A DNA stretch of 64,000 bases from Pilaira anomala. Its lineage: Eukaryota > Mucoromycota > Mucoromycetes > Mucorales > Mucoraceae. The first letter of the stretch is position 1. The number at the start of each line of letters is the position of its first letter. Positions 1 through 13,500 of the stretch are shown here, one piece after another. The stretch is taken from the NCBI GenBank assembly GCA_025716855.1, contig JAIXMQ010000004.1, positions 434,001 to 498,000 of the forward strand, written 5' to 3'. A program made the translations under genes and the position numbers. The notes beneath the pieces are model-generated. The model worked only from the letters and a program-made list of their open reading frames with translations. It searched no databases and was not told the origin of the DNA.

Positions 1-2777
1 CAGTTTTCACCTAAATCAGAAAAAGAAAAATAACAAATTAGCTAACGGCGTTTTTAGCAACGCAAAAAAAAAAAAAAAAAAAAAAAAATTGTACTCTTAC
101 AAGGCTTGTTCCGTTTTTGTTTGGCATCATCAGTAAGGGACATGATATTTAGAAAGAATGAACATTAACAAGAAGAAAGAAAATAAAAAGGGGTAAAAAT
201 TAATACCGATTCCTTTTGTACTGGATTTCACAGTGGGATCTGGAAAGAAAGTTTAGAAGTCATTTGAATTAAATTAAACCTATTTTTGTGTATGTACGAT
301 AAGTTTGAAATACTTTGATATTGTTATCATATTTAGCTCAATACTACTACCTCAAAAACAGTAAGAAATTTTAATACAACTTAAAGTTAATTCAAATTCG
401 CGAGTATGTACAGGTTAAGGTAATTCTTTTTAATAAACATATTACAATCTTTTGTGAACATGTATTCGGCATAAATTTTAGGGGTGGATCTTTTGAACGA
501 ATATAGCTATCCCTAGGAGATAATCGAGACTATGAATATTTGTCTTCCCATTAAATACTTTTAAAAGAACTCAAGTTTTGATAGAATTACTGGCATTGAT
601 GGCGGCTTAAAGGAGTTAAACCCGGTGAGCCTCCAAAGCCGTGGAGAAGTCAGAAAAGAATCGCTTTGTTTTTACACTAAAAGATTTTTAAATAACTTTT
701 GTAACTTTTTAATATATTACCATCAGTGTTTTTCCGTAGCCTTAAATAGGGGGAGACACTACTACTATTTTCTTTTACTGGAAGAAGCATTTGTTTGAAT
801 GCTCAAAACGTAAACAAGTTCAAATTCAATTTCAGAAGCTAATACCTCCTCTGCCATACAGCAAATTTTTTTTTTTTTTTCATACAACTGCTGGATCAGG
901 GAAGTTTACACAATACTTCCAGTGCTGCTCTTCGAGTCACCCAAGGATTTTTTATGTTTATATTCTCTCCCGAAAAAAGAAATACCAAAAAACTTCTTAA
1001 CCAAGATGTCGAGAAAATAGTATATTATCAGGTAAAACTTTTTGTTCGTGTTTTTGAAATCTACTACAAATATCGTTTCTGTAAAACTGGTCGTACTTGG
1101 AAAAATATCAATGATACGTATAAATATATTTAATAATATTACGTTGCTCTCGACATCTGGCAAAAAAAAAAAGGGGGAGGGCCTTCATTTTGACAAAACG
1201 AGTTGCAGAAAAAAAAATGGTGGGGTCGGTATGGTCTCAGGCCTCTTAAATGTAATAGCTTTAAACACTAAGCGGTTCCTGATGAACATAAGTCACGACA
1301 AGGCAACTAGTTAATAAATATATATATAGAGTGATGATGTAAAAATTGTTATAGTATTTTTTTTATGTAAAATATATCTAAATAGTCTCTTCTGAATTAA
1401 AGTAATAAACTTCTTTGTCATTTCCTAATGATGTTTGAAAAAGTAATTTTTTATGATAATTATTAGATTTATATGAATCTGTAACCAACTCTTTTGCTTT
1501 CAAATATTGATGATAAAATAGCATTACTCTACTAGTAGCACTGGTTTGCTGTTACCCTTTCTCTGTATAAATTAGAACGATCCCTGGCAAGCAACACTTT
1601 GCCAAGATCAGTTATAGTTAAAAAAAGGTACCATATTTGAAAAAGAGTAATTAAATTTCAAGGTCTATGGACCTTCCTTATAAGGATATACAGCATTAAT
1701 GTATTAAGTATTTGTGGATTTATTGTCTATACATTCTAGTGGAAGCACTCTATCGTTTTTATCCATCATTTAAATCACTCGGTCTTTTCACCATCCTCAA
1801 AAAGAAATACAGAGTTCCAAGTTGTGAAGCAAAGCCGTAAATTTGTTTTGTGAAATCATTTGATACAATCTTATTCTATTAAATTACACCTCTAATTACT
1901 AAATATCTTCTCTGTTCCAAGCAATTCTTTTATAACTGTAATAACACAATATATTATATGTGTTGTATTTATTAGAAGGGAACTTTTTTTCTGCAATAGA
2001 ATGAGGCTATATATCTTATCTGACTGAAGGTATATTTACTTAGAAATATAATATGATCTTTTGTTACATAGTTAATATTTGCTATCTTGTAAAAAGTTAA
2101 ATGCGATAGATATAAGACTCAATAAGATATGCTCAAGAATGGATAAAGTGAAAATATATCATTTTTTTTTCGCTTAAACTTTAAATATTAAGCATTTTAA
2201 CCTTGCGCACAAAGAACGCAAACTAAAACAATAACCAGAAAGGATAACTAATTAAATGCTTACAGACTAATGCTGATCTTTCAGGCTCGACAGCATTTAC
2301 ATTTTAAACTAACTAACCAGCATTCGATTCTTGAATGAAATTATATGAAAAGTTTTCTTAATATTATGATGAACATTATATATGGTCTAACAACTAACAT
2401 GATACAAGCCAACAAAAAACTGATTGTTCAGAAACCTGTAAATTTTTGTTCGCTCATGAAAAGAGTAATCAGACCAGAACAGCCATCGACTTTGAGGGAA
2501 AATCTTTAAAGTACGATAAGGTTTTATTTAGAGTATGAATAGCTTAAATGAAAACCAACAGGGCGGTACAAGAAAGCTTTTTTTTTTTTTTTTGAACCTC
2601 AATAATGCACGGATGATCTGACTGTAATTCCGTAATTGGAATGTCAAACACAACATTTACTTGTGTGTGTGTGACCAAAAGGTTAAAATATAAATTGGAA
2701 GCCATCATATGATGAATTGCTTATTTTATACTGTTCCGTTAATAAATTTTATGGGCGCTAGTCACACATAAATGATG

Positions 2778-2810
<33 letters not shown>

Positions 2811-3202
2811 AAACGAACATGTATAAAAAATGTTAAATATGTTATATCTTAATATACTAAAAGAAAAAAGCATGCATTTTTTGCTAACCATTTTTAGATT
2901 CACACTCTAATAAGATCAGTACACTTTTTGTTGTTTAAAGTTTGCATTTTTTGAACTTGTTTAAGTTAGCTTTTATTGTTATAATAATAATAGGGAAACT
3001 TCTCGAAAATGCATTAAGATTCCATTGCCAAACCTAGATGCTGCATGACATCATTTGTAAAACTATTCCAATTGACCCGGGTTTAAACCAAAAAAAAAAA
3101 AAGGGTTTTAAAGGAAGTTTCTTTATACAAATTACGCTTTTTTTTATTCCTTTTTTTTTTTAATTCTTATTATTTTTTTTTTTCTTTGTATAAACTATAA
3201 TT
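1..3202. other. AT-rich region without a recognisable gene
   Basis: About 3.2 kb of very AT-rich DNA. Short open frames exist near 791-1000 and 1042-1314, but they are low-complexity and show no family motif. Homopolymer runs occur at about 65-88 (A), 2579-2593 (T) and 2783-2804 (A). No tRNA-like fold, repeat pair or splice-linked exon series was seen. The last few hundred bases should contain the promoter of the downstream F-box/kelch gene. Confidence 0.5.
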
Positions 3203-3911
3203 ATGACAAAAGATAGATCACATTGTAATTTTTTCGACCTGAGTCTAGACATAAAATATGTTATACTAGATTATCTAGACAACAGATCACTTGCTTGTTT
3301 AGCAAAAACATGTAGATATTTTGGTAAGCATTAAAAAAAGTATTTCAATGCTATTTGTTGGTACATTAACATAAATACATATATATATATATATATATAA
3401 TAAAAGCATCACTTGTACGTAACATCATTTCATTTAGAAATGTGCACGTTAATATGATAGATATACATGTCCCAAAAGCACCACCGTTTTTAAACTATAG
3501 GGCAGGAGTGTCCGTAGGCTCAACATTTTATATGCCTTTTATCAATGAAAGTTCCCTTTGTTATACATTCGATCTTAATACAGGAATTTGGTCTAGCCAT
3601 AAATTGAATTTAATTGACATGATTGACATCCAACCTCAAATTACCTCCGCTACCGTAATAGGAACCAAAATTTATTTGGTTTGTGGACGACTGCTAAAAT
3701 CATATACATTGTCGAATGGGTTAATTGAGATGGACATTACCAACTTTAATACAAGAATGATTAAGGATGCAGAAGGGTTACCTCCAAGGCCAAGGCACGA
3801 ACATTCAGTTGATGCGGTTGGTGGTCGTTATCTAATAGTATTTGGTGGTCTGTGTTATAATTCAGTTGGTAAAGTATAAATATTCACAAAACAATTATTT
3901 TATGTATAACA

Positions 3912-3948
<37 letters not shown>

Positions 3949-5329
3949 TTAAAATCATTTAGGTGAAAATGACGTATTTGTCTATGACATATTTGAGAAC
4001 CGTTGGTTTGTACCTTCTATAAGTGGGTAATGTATACGCGCGTGTATAAACAAATCCTAATTTCTTTTTCCGTTTATTAAACAAAAAAATTTTTTTTCTG
4101 TATTTGTATATATAGACATGTACCACATTTAAGATTTGGTCACGCTAGTGCAGTGATTGGAAACAACTTATATATTCATGGTGGAGCTCAACTTGATAAT
4201 GATTCGAGTTATATAGTTTATGATGATTTATATAAGCTAGATTGTCAAACATGGGTGTGGTACAAGTATGAGCACCCAGAAGTTGAAAGATACCTCCGAA
4301 GTCTAATGCCTACATCCGGCGAATCTCCGCAGAGAAACCATTTAATCTCAACTACAGGTGACAGCCCAAACGATAGATTTCAATCCTATATGTGTGCCTA
4401 TGGCAACAAGTTAATTATTTTTGGAGGTCATTCGATTCGAGAAGACCAAGATGATAATGAGATTTTATGTAGCTATCCAATTGATGAATTATGTATATTT
4501 AACACGAAACGAAGAGCGTGGAGTATGTTGAGTGCAACAACAAATGAAGACGAAGAATCGATTACAGTATCAGATATGAGTGTAGCTATGATACCCATGG
4601 ATTCAAGAGGTATTCGAATTTATATATTTGCTGGGAAAAAAGCTGCGGAAATACCTAGATCAGATTTCGCTAAACCCTCAATGTCTTCTTCAACCAATGG
4701 CTCGGGATACGACTCCATATCAGTCAATCAGCACCAGGCCATTCAATCTCTTCCAAGTATCACAGAGAACGTTTCACCAACACAAAGTTTACAAGATGAC
4801 GATGACAATAGCGGAGATACGGCAACTGATGGTAAAATGAGTTCCAACGAACAGGTAAATTGATTAGGCCTTTTTATTTGAAATGCAAGACTCGGTTTTT
4901 TTTTTTTTTTTTTTTTTTGTTAATGAACCCCCTCCCCCCTTTTTTTTTTTTTACGTGTAGGGAAACAATACAGATGTACGTACACCTGAGGGCACTCAAC
5001 ATTCAGAACAAGTAAAGGATATTTTCAATCAAGAACCTGATTTAGAAAATATGAGAATTGAAAAAGAAGAAGACGAAGAAGATGAAGAGGACATGATATA
5101 TATAGCTAAACCAAGTAATAGTTGCAGTAATGCTAAATTGAAAAGAAAGCGACCTTCAATTAGCGTTATTCATCATGAAACAGAAGAAGGTGATTTATTT
5201 CATATTAAAACCAATTCTTCTTCGAGTCATTCATCCTATAGTAGTAGTAGCGGTAGTTTAGGTCACAGGAATAGTAAACATCTCAGGAAAGCTACTCCGT
5301 GCATTGTAATGCTTGATATAATTGAATAA
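3203..5329 (+). CDS. F-box and kelch-repeat protein
   Basis: Five exons: 3203-3323, 3407-3868, 3963-4026, 4116-4854 and 4961-5329, all GT-AG and in phase, giving 584 residues. The first about 50 residues look like an F-box (LDIKYVILDYLDNRSLACLA, then TCRYF). The body has kelch blades, recognisable from the repeated pattern of a GG doublet after hydrophobic residues followed by Tyr/Trp (YLIVFGG, LYIHGGAQL, LIIFGGHS). The C-terminal 200 residues are Ser-, Asn- and acid-rich and probably disordered. F-box proteins recruit substrates to SCF ubiquitin ligases, and the propeller would bind the substrate; that role is inferred from the family. The acceptor at 3406 was chosen over a closer-looking TAG at 3437 because only the former keeps the frame. 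A kelch-only protein is the alternative if the F-box is too divergent to bind Skp1. Confidence 0.8.
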
Positions 5330-5474
5330 AAAAAAAAAGATTTTTATTTATTTAACATTTATGTGTACGGAATAAAAAATAAATAAAAGCTTTGAAACAA
5401 TAGTTTGAAAATACCAAGAAAAGAAAAAGGGTTATACAAATACATAAAGGATTAAATTAATTATCTTTTTTAGA

Positions 5475-5675
5475 AATAAACAAATTATACTTACACTAAA
5501 TACATCTTTGGGAGACTTTAGCGATATAACAGATCAGGAAGGTTTATTATTGTTTTTGTTATTGTTGTTGAAGAGCGATAGACTTAACAGAGCCAATTGT
5601 CAGGAAGGAGTAAAGTTCATGAGAACCAAAGCTTTGCAAGGAGCTTGGAAAGAATTGTATTTTGAAGTAGAATAG
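5475..5675 (+). other. orphan coding-like block, possible terminal exon or relic
   Basis: After a good acceptor (TTTTTTAG at 5467-5473) there is an uninterrupted frame of 66 codons ending in TAG at 5673-5675. It is protein-like rather than low-complexity: a Leu-rich run, then SDRLNRANCQEGVKF and RTKALQGAWKELYF. It has no ATG of its own near the start. It lies 145 bp after the stop of the F-box/kelch gene, but I found no donor there that would join it in frame. It may be a last exon of an alternative transcript or a gene remnant. Family not recognised. Confidence 0.3.
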
Positions 5676-7183
5676 TTGTTACCAGAAAAAGTAAAATGTA
5701 AATAAATAGAGATAATAACTAAAAAAGGTGAAGTAAAATTTACGGCAAGTATTTATTACAACTGTTTGTCTTTTATTATTAGTCTGTCTTTTATTTTTTT
5801 GTATTGAAAAATTGAAAATTACCCTTAATTCTTTCACCCTGATGGATTTCCTGTGAGGGACGGTCCATTTAAAAAAAAAAAAAAAAAGGCTTACTGAGAC
5901 GAAAAAAAAAAAGATTTTTTCATTTTATGAGTTGGATATTTATTTCACTCTCTTTCTCACTCTTTTGTCTTTTTTTTTTTTTTACATTCTACTTTTTTTT
6001 TTCCTTTTTTTTTTTGTGTAAATATATATATAATTCAAGACATTTTAATTAAAAATCATTGAGACGGGATGGTTTCTCTCCTTGAACAAAGCATTTATGC
6101 TAGGCACACGATCAATATAGACTATCCGTGAAAGAATTAAAAGGGTATTTTTCAATTTTTTACTTTATGATCAATTCAAAAAAAAAAAAAAAGAGTTGTG
6201 AGATGAATAACAAAAATCAAAATTATTATAAATACTCGCCATAAATTTTGCTTGACCTTCAGTTATTATCTCTATTTCTTTTATATTTTACACTTTACTT
6301 ATTCTGGAGACAATACAACTATTTTCAAGCTCTCTTTTTTCTTCAAGAAGTCCCTCTCCTTCCTCTCCACAGGGCCATAACTCCCATGACTTTTGCCTCT
6401 TCTCAATAATTGCTCTGCCCAGTTATTGCTCTTTTACAAGCAACAATAGCAACAACGAAAAAAAAAACAATTTTTTCAGAGCGGTTAACTATCGCCGCTC
6501 CTTGTTAATGCATTAGTTGTAGGTTTACATAACTTGTTTTTATATACATATTTATAAGTAACTTCTCTTGTGGTATTTCCAATTAAATGTAAGTTGATAT
6601 TTATTCAAATCAATATTTTCTATATATTCTTTAAACAGAGTTTTCCTTCAATAAATTTTAATAAAGGTGTAGACTATGTACCTTTCCTCTCTTAAAAAAA
6701 AACGCGTCGCTATTAAAGTTTTGTATGATAATTAAAATGCTGGGAATTAAAAATGTTCAATTCAGTGAAACGTTGAGCAAGTGGCAGTGATTAAAAAATC
6801 ATTTTATTTATACACTGTGATTCGTCTAGATCTAGGTGCTTTAAACATAATTTGTAGTACAGATGTCCCTTTTTTTTTTTTTTTTTATTTTTGATCAAAC
6901 AAAAAAACAAGTAAATGAATAAAGAAAATAAGGAATTTGCACACTCTATACCGAAGAATTTTGATATAAAAGAAGAAAACAAAAGTAGAAAAATTCAAGC
7001 GAAAAGTAAAAGGTATAAGAATAAGAAAAAAAAAAACTAATTACAATTTGAATAAAAATAGTAGTTTTAAATAAACTTGTGTGCCTCACAGACATTTTTT
7101 TTTTCCCCTTTTCCTTTTCCCTTTCATACTTTTTTATTTTTTTCAAGTAAAATAAAAAATATCAAATAGTTCTCTCTCTCTCT

Positions 7184-7214
<31 letters not shown>

Positions 7215-7308
7215 CCTTTTTTTTTTTTTTTAAAGAGTTCAAGTCATTCCTTTTCTTTTTTTTATAACATCTCTTTCTCTCTCTCTTCTCTTTCATTAAA
7301 CTTTCACA

Positions 7309-7574
7309 ATGACAAATTGTTGCGCTAGGTAAATAAAAATAAAAAAGAATAAACAAAACAGAAAATACTTAAAATTTTATTTTAGACTAAGTAAAGTCTA
7401 CATGATCACAACCAACTTTTTATTTGCTTGCCTCGGGTTAGCATTTATTGCGTTTGGTTTAATTGGTATGAAAGATAAATTTTTGGGAGCAACATTGTTT
7501 CCTGGAAATACATTTAAACGTAAGGTTTCTTCTCTCTCTCTCTCTTTTTTTTTTTAAATAATATATAGTTATTT

Positions 7575-7620
<46 letters not shown>

Positions 7621-8474
7621 TAGTACTAGCAATTCTTGGGGCTGTCATTTGTGTAGCTTCTATTTTCGGTATGATTGGTGCCTACGTTAAAAAGAACATG
7701 ATTACATATGTATATATGATTATCATTATTGGTGCTCTTATATTCCAAGTCATGATTGGCATAAAGATATATCAAAAAGCTGCAAATCCTAATCAATATT
7801 TAACTGATGTTTGGCCAAAAGCAAATAGTAGATATAGATTAAATTTACAGGAACAGGTAACAAATAAAAATGTATATATATATATATATATAAAATAGTG
7901 TTATGTATATTAAATCTCTTCTTGTACATTTAAGTTTGATTGTTGTGGATTTCAAACAGCTATTGATATGTTTGCACAATCTAATGTTTGTCAACCTGTC
8001 ATGAGTTTAACAGACGTAAAATATCCTTGCGCACCAAAATTACAAAACTACATTAAAGACACATTTGGAAAATTATATCTCGTTTTATTTGCAGCATTAG
8101 CACTTGAATTATTAGCCATGTCCAATGCTATTACTTTATTATGTAGTGGTCCTATTACTGATGATGAAGAAGATGAAAGACGTAAACGTAGAAAGTCCGG
8201 TATTAGATTAGATGATATGTCAGTTGATACACCTACCAGTGGAGGTTCCTATCAACAAGAGGAACAAAAGAATTATTATGCTGGTGGTGTTGCCACTGGT
8301 GGTGGAAATGGAACTCCAAATTCATATACCAATCATGAGGAACCAAATCGTAATAATCGATATGATAGTTACGATATGTATCGACACAATAACAATTCTA
8401 ATAATTATAGTGATAACTATAATGGTAATACTATTAACAATAATCGACATGGAAATGGTAATTCATACTATTAA
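7309..8474 (+). CDS. tetraspanin-like membrane protein
   Basis: Four exons: 7309-7328, 7386-7519, 7624-7856 and 7935-8474, giving 308 residues. Four membrane spans are visible (after KVYMITTN; KLLAILGAVICVASIFGMIG; MITYVYMIIIIGALIFQV; LYLVLFAALALELLAM). The large loop between spans 3 and 4 carries the tetraspanin CCG signature at residues 132-134 plus further cysteines. The roughly 100-residue cytoplasmic tail is rich in Asn, Gly and Tyr. Tetraspanins organise membrane microdomains; in fungi members of this class are linked to polarised growth and infection structures, but nothing here shows a specific role. The acceptor of exon 3 could also be the AG at 7627, which would remove one residue. 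The first exon is only 20 nt. The region 6880-7270 upstream is packed with poly-T/poly-A and CT repeats. Confidence 0.85.
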
Positions 8475-9363
8475 CCTCACTCACTCAAAAATCGACCTCT
8501 CTCTTCTCTCTCTCACTCTCTCACACACACTCAGCATGTAAATTAATATTTATTCTTTTTTTCTTTTCCCCCCAAATCATGTACTTCATCTCTCTCTCTC
8601 TCTCTCTCTCCTTTTCTTTATCCTATTATTTTATCACTCAGAAATCCTCTCTCTTCATACATTAGCTATTATACATATAAATCTATTTATTTTATTTAGC
8701 CTTATTATTTTTATTATTATAATTATTATAGTGTAAATGTAATAGTGATTTACATATGTAACTCAACAAATAACAATTCTTTTAGACTTTATTTTTTCTC
8801 AACTATCCTAAATGAAGTATTTTATTTATTAACAAAAGTCAAAAAGTACCTTTTTTTTATTTTCTTTTCTGCATAAAGCTACTATTTTTCTTTTTTTTTT
8901 TTAAAAAATTTAATCATCAAAGTTAAATTTGTTTCAACTAATGTACATTACAACAGCAGTCTATTATAGATTTGAATTAATCTGAGTATTATTATAACAA
9001 AGTTGTACAAGCGGAAATTGTATTCCGCAGGGTACATGCTTATTATACCTGAAAAATCATTTGTAAAAAACTGCAAGAGCACAGGCAATGTAGTAAATCA
9101 TCAGGTCCCTTGTTTAAAACAAAACAAAAGAGAGAGAGAGAGAGAAAAAGATAAAAATATATACGAATCTAGCCTTATTCTTATTATTTCATATAAAAAT
9201 AATAGTGTTGAAACAAAAATAAACTTCCAAAGAGCCTAAATAACTTAGTAGGTTTAAAATCCCTGAATGTAAATAAGTCGGGTACTTTTTTAATATTTTA
9301 AGGTTGCCAATCAAAAACCAAGCCTTAATAATATAACTGCAGCCAATGTAATATGTAGTGAGA

Positions 9364-9409
<46 letters not shown>

Positions 9410-10012
9410 CAACACATTACATTTGCATTTTCTGAAAAAGAACAATATAAAAAGAGATAATATTTCTATTTGAAAGAGGTAATCTTCATTTCCACTTTAA
9501 AAAATTACTTTATTGTAAATACCGCTATAAAATGTATAAAAAGAAACACTGTGATTTTATAGGCACAGCACCAGTTATAAAACCGAAAAATAAAAGTAAA
9601 TTGTGTGCCCCCAACAACTCAACTATTTATATATTTTTTCTCACAGTGGCGCGCGTCTACTGAGTTCTTGCAGAGGATCGCCATCACAATTCACATTTGG
9701 ATCACTATTGTTCTTTTACAGAGTGATATTTTTCCTTTTTTAGAGAATTACTCAAATAAATTCGATGTCTTCATTTACAGCGTTGTCATAGATACAGGAC
9801 TCTATTACTAAAAGATTTACGAGAGTGCATATAGTAAAAAATAAAAAAAATAAAAGCTTTGTAAACACATTTGTATACCAATAATAAATACATAACACAA
9901 TTGACAGGTATTTCATAAGAGACAATACATAATTTATTTATATACAGGTATTTAAAAATATATATCTATGTACACACACACACACACACACATACACACA
10001 CATATTCAATAT
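8475..10012. other. intergenic, simple repeats only
   Basis: Between the tetraspanin stop and the small reverse-strand gene. It holds CT/TC microsatellites (about 8502-8612), a poly-A tract at about 9370-9406 and a CA repeat at about 9973-10003. Open frames near 9003-9239 and 9605-9811 have no family features and are not called. Confidence 0.5.
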
Positions 10013-10273
10013 CTATTCCATTGGATTCGTCTTTCCATCTTGGGGTCTTTTTTCACGTCGATCACCTTTATCGAATAAAAAGGTTTTAAAGCTAGTTTTG
10101 ATCTTGCGTAAAGAAAGACGCATATGAGAAGGTTTGCTGTTGTGATAGTAAGTAGTGGTAGTAGGATGATACTTGTCAGAATAAGTACTATAGGCCGGGG
10201 ATTTTTCTGTATAGGCGTAGGCAGGACAAGAGTCGAAAGGATCAAGGTTAACACGATTTTGAGAAGAGATCAT
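10013..10273 (-). CDS. small protein, unknown function
   Basis: Single-exon frame of 86 residues from ATG at 10273 to TAG at 10013. The composition is protein-like: an N-terminal stretch with many Tyr/Pro/Ser (YAYTEKSPAYSTYSDKY), then a basic patch (RLSLRKIKTSFKTF) and a charged, proline-containing end. There is no signal peptide or membrane span. The even residue use and lack of low complexity suggest a real gene, but I do not recognise a domain, and overlapping frames on the same strand cannot be excluded. A CA microsatellite lies directly after the stop. Confidence 0.5.
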   Translation of the reverse strand: MISSQNRVNLDPFDSCPAYAYTEKSPAYSTYSDKYHPTTTTYYHNSKPSHMRLSLRKIKTSFKTFLFDKGDRREKRPQDGKTNPME

Positions 10274-10580
10274 TGTTTTAAATATATAAATTGATTTATT
10301 GATGAATAGTTAAGAAAAGAAGAATAAAAATAAAAAATAAAAAAAAAATCTAAAAAATAAGGCAAGTATTTATACAAATTTATATTAATGGTATGAAATC
10401 ATATTTTAAAATAAATATGACCGATTCTTTGGTTTCATGTATTTATGAACTTTTCTACAAAATCAACGTGAACGTAGTTTTCTATAAAAAAAAAAAAAAA
10501 AAGAAAAAAGGGATAATTTTCAATATGAATTCTCTCTCTCTCTCTCTTTACCTAGTTTAAAAAAGCCATAATGTGTTCTT

Positions 10581-13500
10581 TTACCTTCGTCTTTTATGTC
10601 GCATCTTTTGTTTGATTAATTCACTTAAATCACTTTCATAATCATCTACAGCAACCTCAATTGATACTGCATCAGTTGAATTAATTTCAGACTTGTTGTA
10701 GGGGTTAATCATACTACTTTCTTGGTGATCGAGTACCTAAAAATAGATATCAAAAGAGTTATTTACTGACGTGGACAAATACAAATTTGGTAAGATTTTT
10801 CTTTCATATACCTCTTCATGCTGTACAATAGGAGAAGACTTTGTACTACTACTACTTTGTTCCATCATAGAAATATCTTCTTCTATTATTTGATGATGCT
10901 TATTCAAAGTCTTTGTATTTTCAAATGCCTCTTTCAATCTATTTTGTCCTTTATTCAACAACTATATGATAATTAAAATAAATTTTATAAATAGAAATAT
11001 ATATATGTTTATTAAACTTACTTTGATCTTTTGCCTTAATTTTGTATTTTCAGCCCGTAAACTTTGTAAATCTTGAGATTCTTCAGTATTACCCAAAGTC
11101 ATGGATGCAAATCTTGGCAGTTCATGTGTTACACTATTATTATCTGTGATTATCGATGATGGCTGACTTTTTTGTTGTTGAATCGAAGAATCTGGTAAAT
11201 GAGCATATCGTTTAAATAATTTAACAGCTCGATTTCGTATTTGAAAAGGATCCTTTTCGAATTCTTCTTGTGCAATAAGCTTCAACAGTTTACCCATTTT
11301 AGTTTCCTAATTATTATTTTTTTTTTTTTTTTTTTTGAGTTTGGTTGGAAATTATCATTATATTTCCTCACTTTTTTTTTTTTTTTTTTTTTTTACCTTT
11401 GCAAGCTTAAATGTTACACCATAAAACTGTTCTACTTTGTTCATAATATCATCTGCATCTTTACATAGCTAAATATTTATGTAAGTCCTGAGCTTAAATG
11501 CAAACAAACAAGTACAAAAAAAAAAAAAATACCTCCTCACGCTTAAATACACTTCTACGTAATTGTTTTCTTAAACTTAAAAATTCGTTAAAAGCTTCTG
11601 TTGATGATGGATCTTCATTCTCCTTTAATCCTGATTGATCATCATCTTCTTCATCTTCAGTAGCATGGTCTATCGGGGTAACAGTTGATTCACGTTGGTT
11701 CTGTAATTCTGATTCTAAATACTGTGATCTTTGTCTTTCTTTATAATTTTCTTTTTCTAATTCAGTAATCTAGATATCATATGCATAAGTATTTGTTGTT
11801 ATTGTTATTGTTGTAACATAAATCATGATAAATATATATTTTGTTTATATGTAATATTACCTTTGCAAGCATACTCTGTTTTGTATCTTCAAAATCATTA
11901 ATATGCATTCTTAAATTATTTATTTCTTCAGCCACTGTTTGTTGTCTCTGATGTAACTAAAAAAAGAATATATTTAATCAAAACATAATATTAAAAATAG
12001 ACATGTATATACATTCGTAGATTATTATTTTACATACCATGGTTAAAAACGCATTTTCTCTCTCATCTAAATAAAAACGTTTTTTTTTTTTTGTTATTAA
12101 ATTTTAATAGGTACATAAAGGTTCTTACTAAACTTACCTATGACGTTTGTATCTTTATTTTCTTCTATTGATTGTAGTCTATTACTTATTTGAGATTCCA
12201 TCATATCACTCTACATTAAATAAATCCGATTTCTTTTTTTTTTAAAAAAAAAAACTCATTTGTAATTTTAGTTATATACATGTATAATATTACCTCTCTT
12301 TTCAATGCAAGTAAATACATTTCTTCCATTTTCCTTAATTCAACATCATTTTCTTTTGATACTTGAGCACGAATATCTATTTCAGCATTCGTGGCTCTAG
12401 TTTCAGCATCAATCCACTAAAATAGAAAACATTTAACTATGTATCAAGCATTTATAATTATTTGATTTACAACGTACCTTATTTCTTAAATCATTTAATT
12501 GACTAATAAGACTATCAACAAAATAATCATTATCCCCATCCAATTGTTCCTCATCCTCTTCCTCCTCCTCCTCTTCTTCTTCTTCTTCTTCAGAACATAT
12601 TTCCATTTGTTCTTTTGATTCATTCCTTAACCGTTTTGCGCCAATTTGAACATGCTGTAAATCTAATTTTGGTTGAACCTGTTTCCAAGTGGTTACATCT
12701 TTAGCTACTGCAGCAAATTTCATAACATTACTATTTTCATCAAACCCAGTGTCAAATGGATTTACATTGACAATAATGACCTAAATTCCATAGATTTTTT
12801 TTTTTTTTAATATTAACGCCTCATCTCTCCCAATTTTATTTTAATCCAAACGATAACTTACTGCCTTTCCATCTCCTTCAAAAGTACTTTTAAATAACTC
12901 TGTCAATTTGCTATGTCTAAATGGAACAATAGTTGTATTCTAGAACAAAAAGATTAGAAAATAATTCTTGCACACGAATTAAAGAATTCTTCTTACTTTT
13001 CCCAATTCAGTTTTAATCTGATTTACGCGTAAAACTTCCATACATTGTCCAAGCACCATTAATGATTTATTAATATTTCCAGCTTCTTTTAATCTTTGCC
13101 CTGTACTATTTGTATTTCTATAACGTTCAGATCCAGCTAAATCAACAATAGATAATTTGGATACAGTAGCATAATTTGGATCCTCAATCACAAAATTATT
13201 TTGATCAATAGGGCATTTAACGACATGGATTGTAAATATACTATGACTTCGACTACTGGTTTGATTCATCAAGGTTGAAAATACTTGTCGATTCGTTTGT
13301 CCTAATCTCATGATCGCAAGTGCTTCCTGTATAGTTTTTACTTTAATTGTATTTGTATCTGCTACATACTTGTTTCCTGACTTTTGTTCGTATTTTAATT
13401 GTAACTGCCTTCGTTTCTTCCCTGCTTTATTCGTCGCTATATCCAGTAAATCATATATTTGTTCATTATACACTTCAATAAATGAAACCCAGATTCCATA

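Noticed and set aside
6791..7356. Three overlapping reverse-strand frames upstream of the tetraspanin gene
   Set aside because: They are translations of poly-T/poly-A and CT tracts (Lys/Phe runs) with no splice or family support.
9605..9811. Forward 68-codon frame
   Set aside because: AT-rich random composition with no homologous motif; it lies in an intergenic region with microsatellites.
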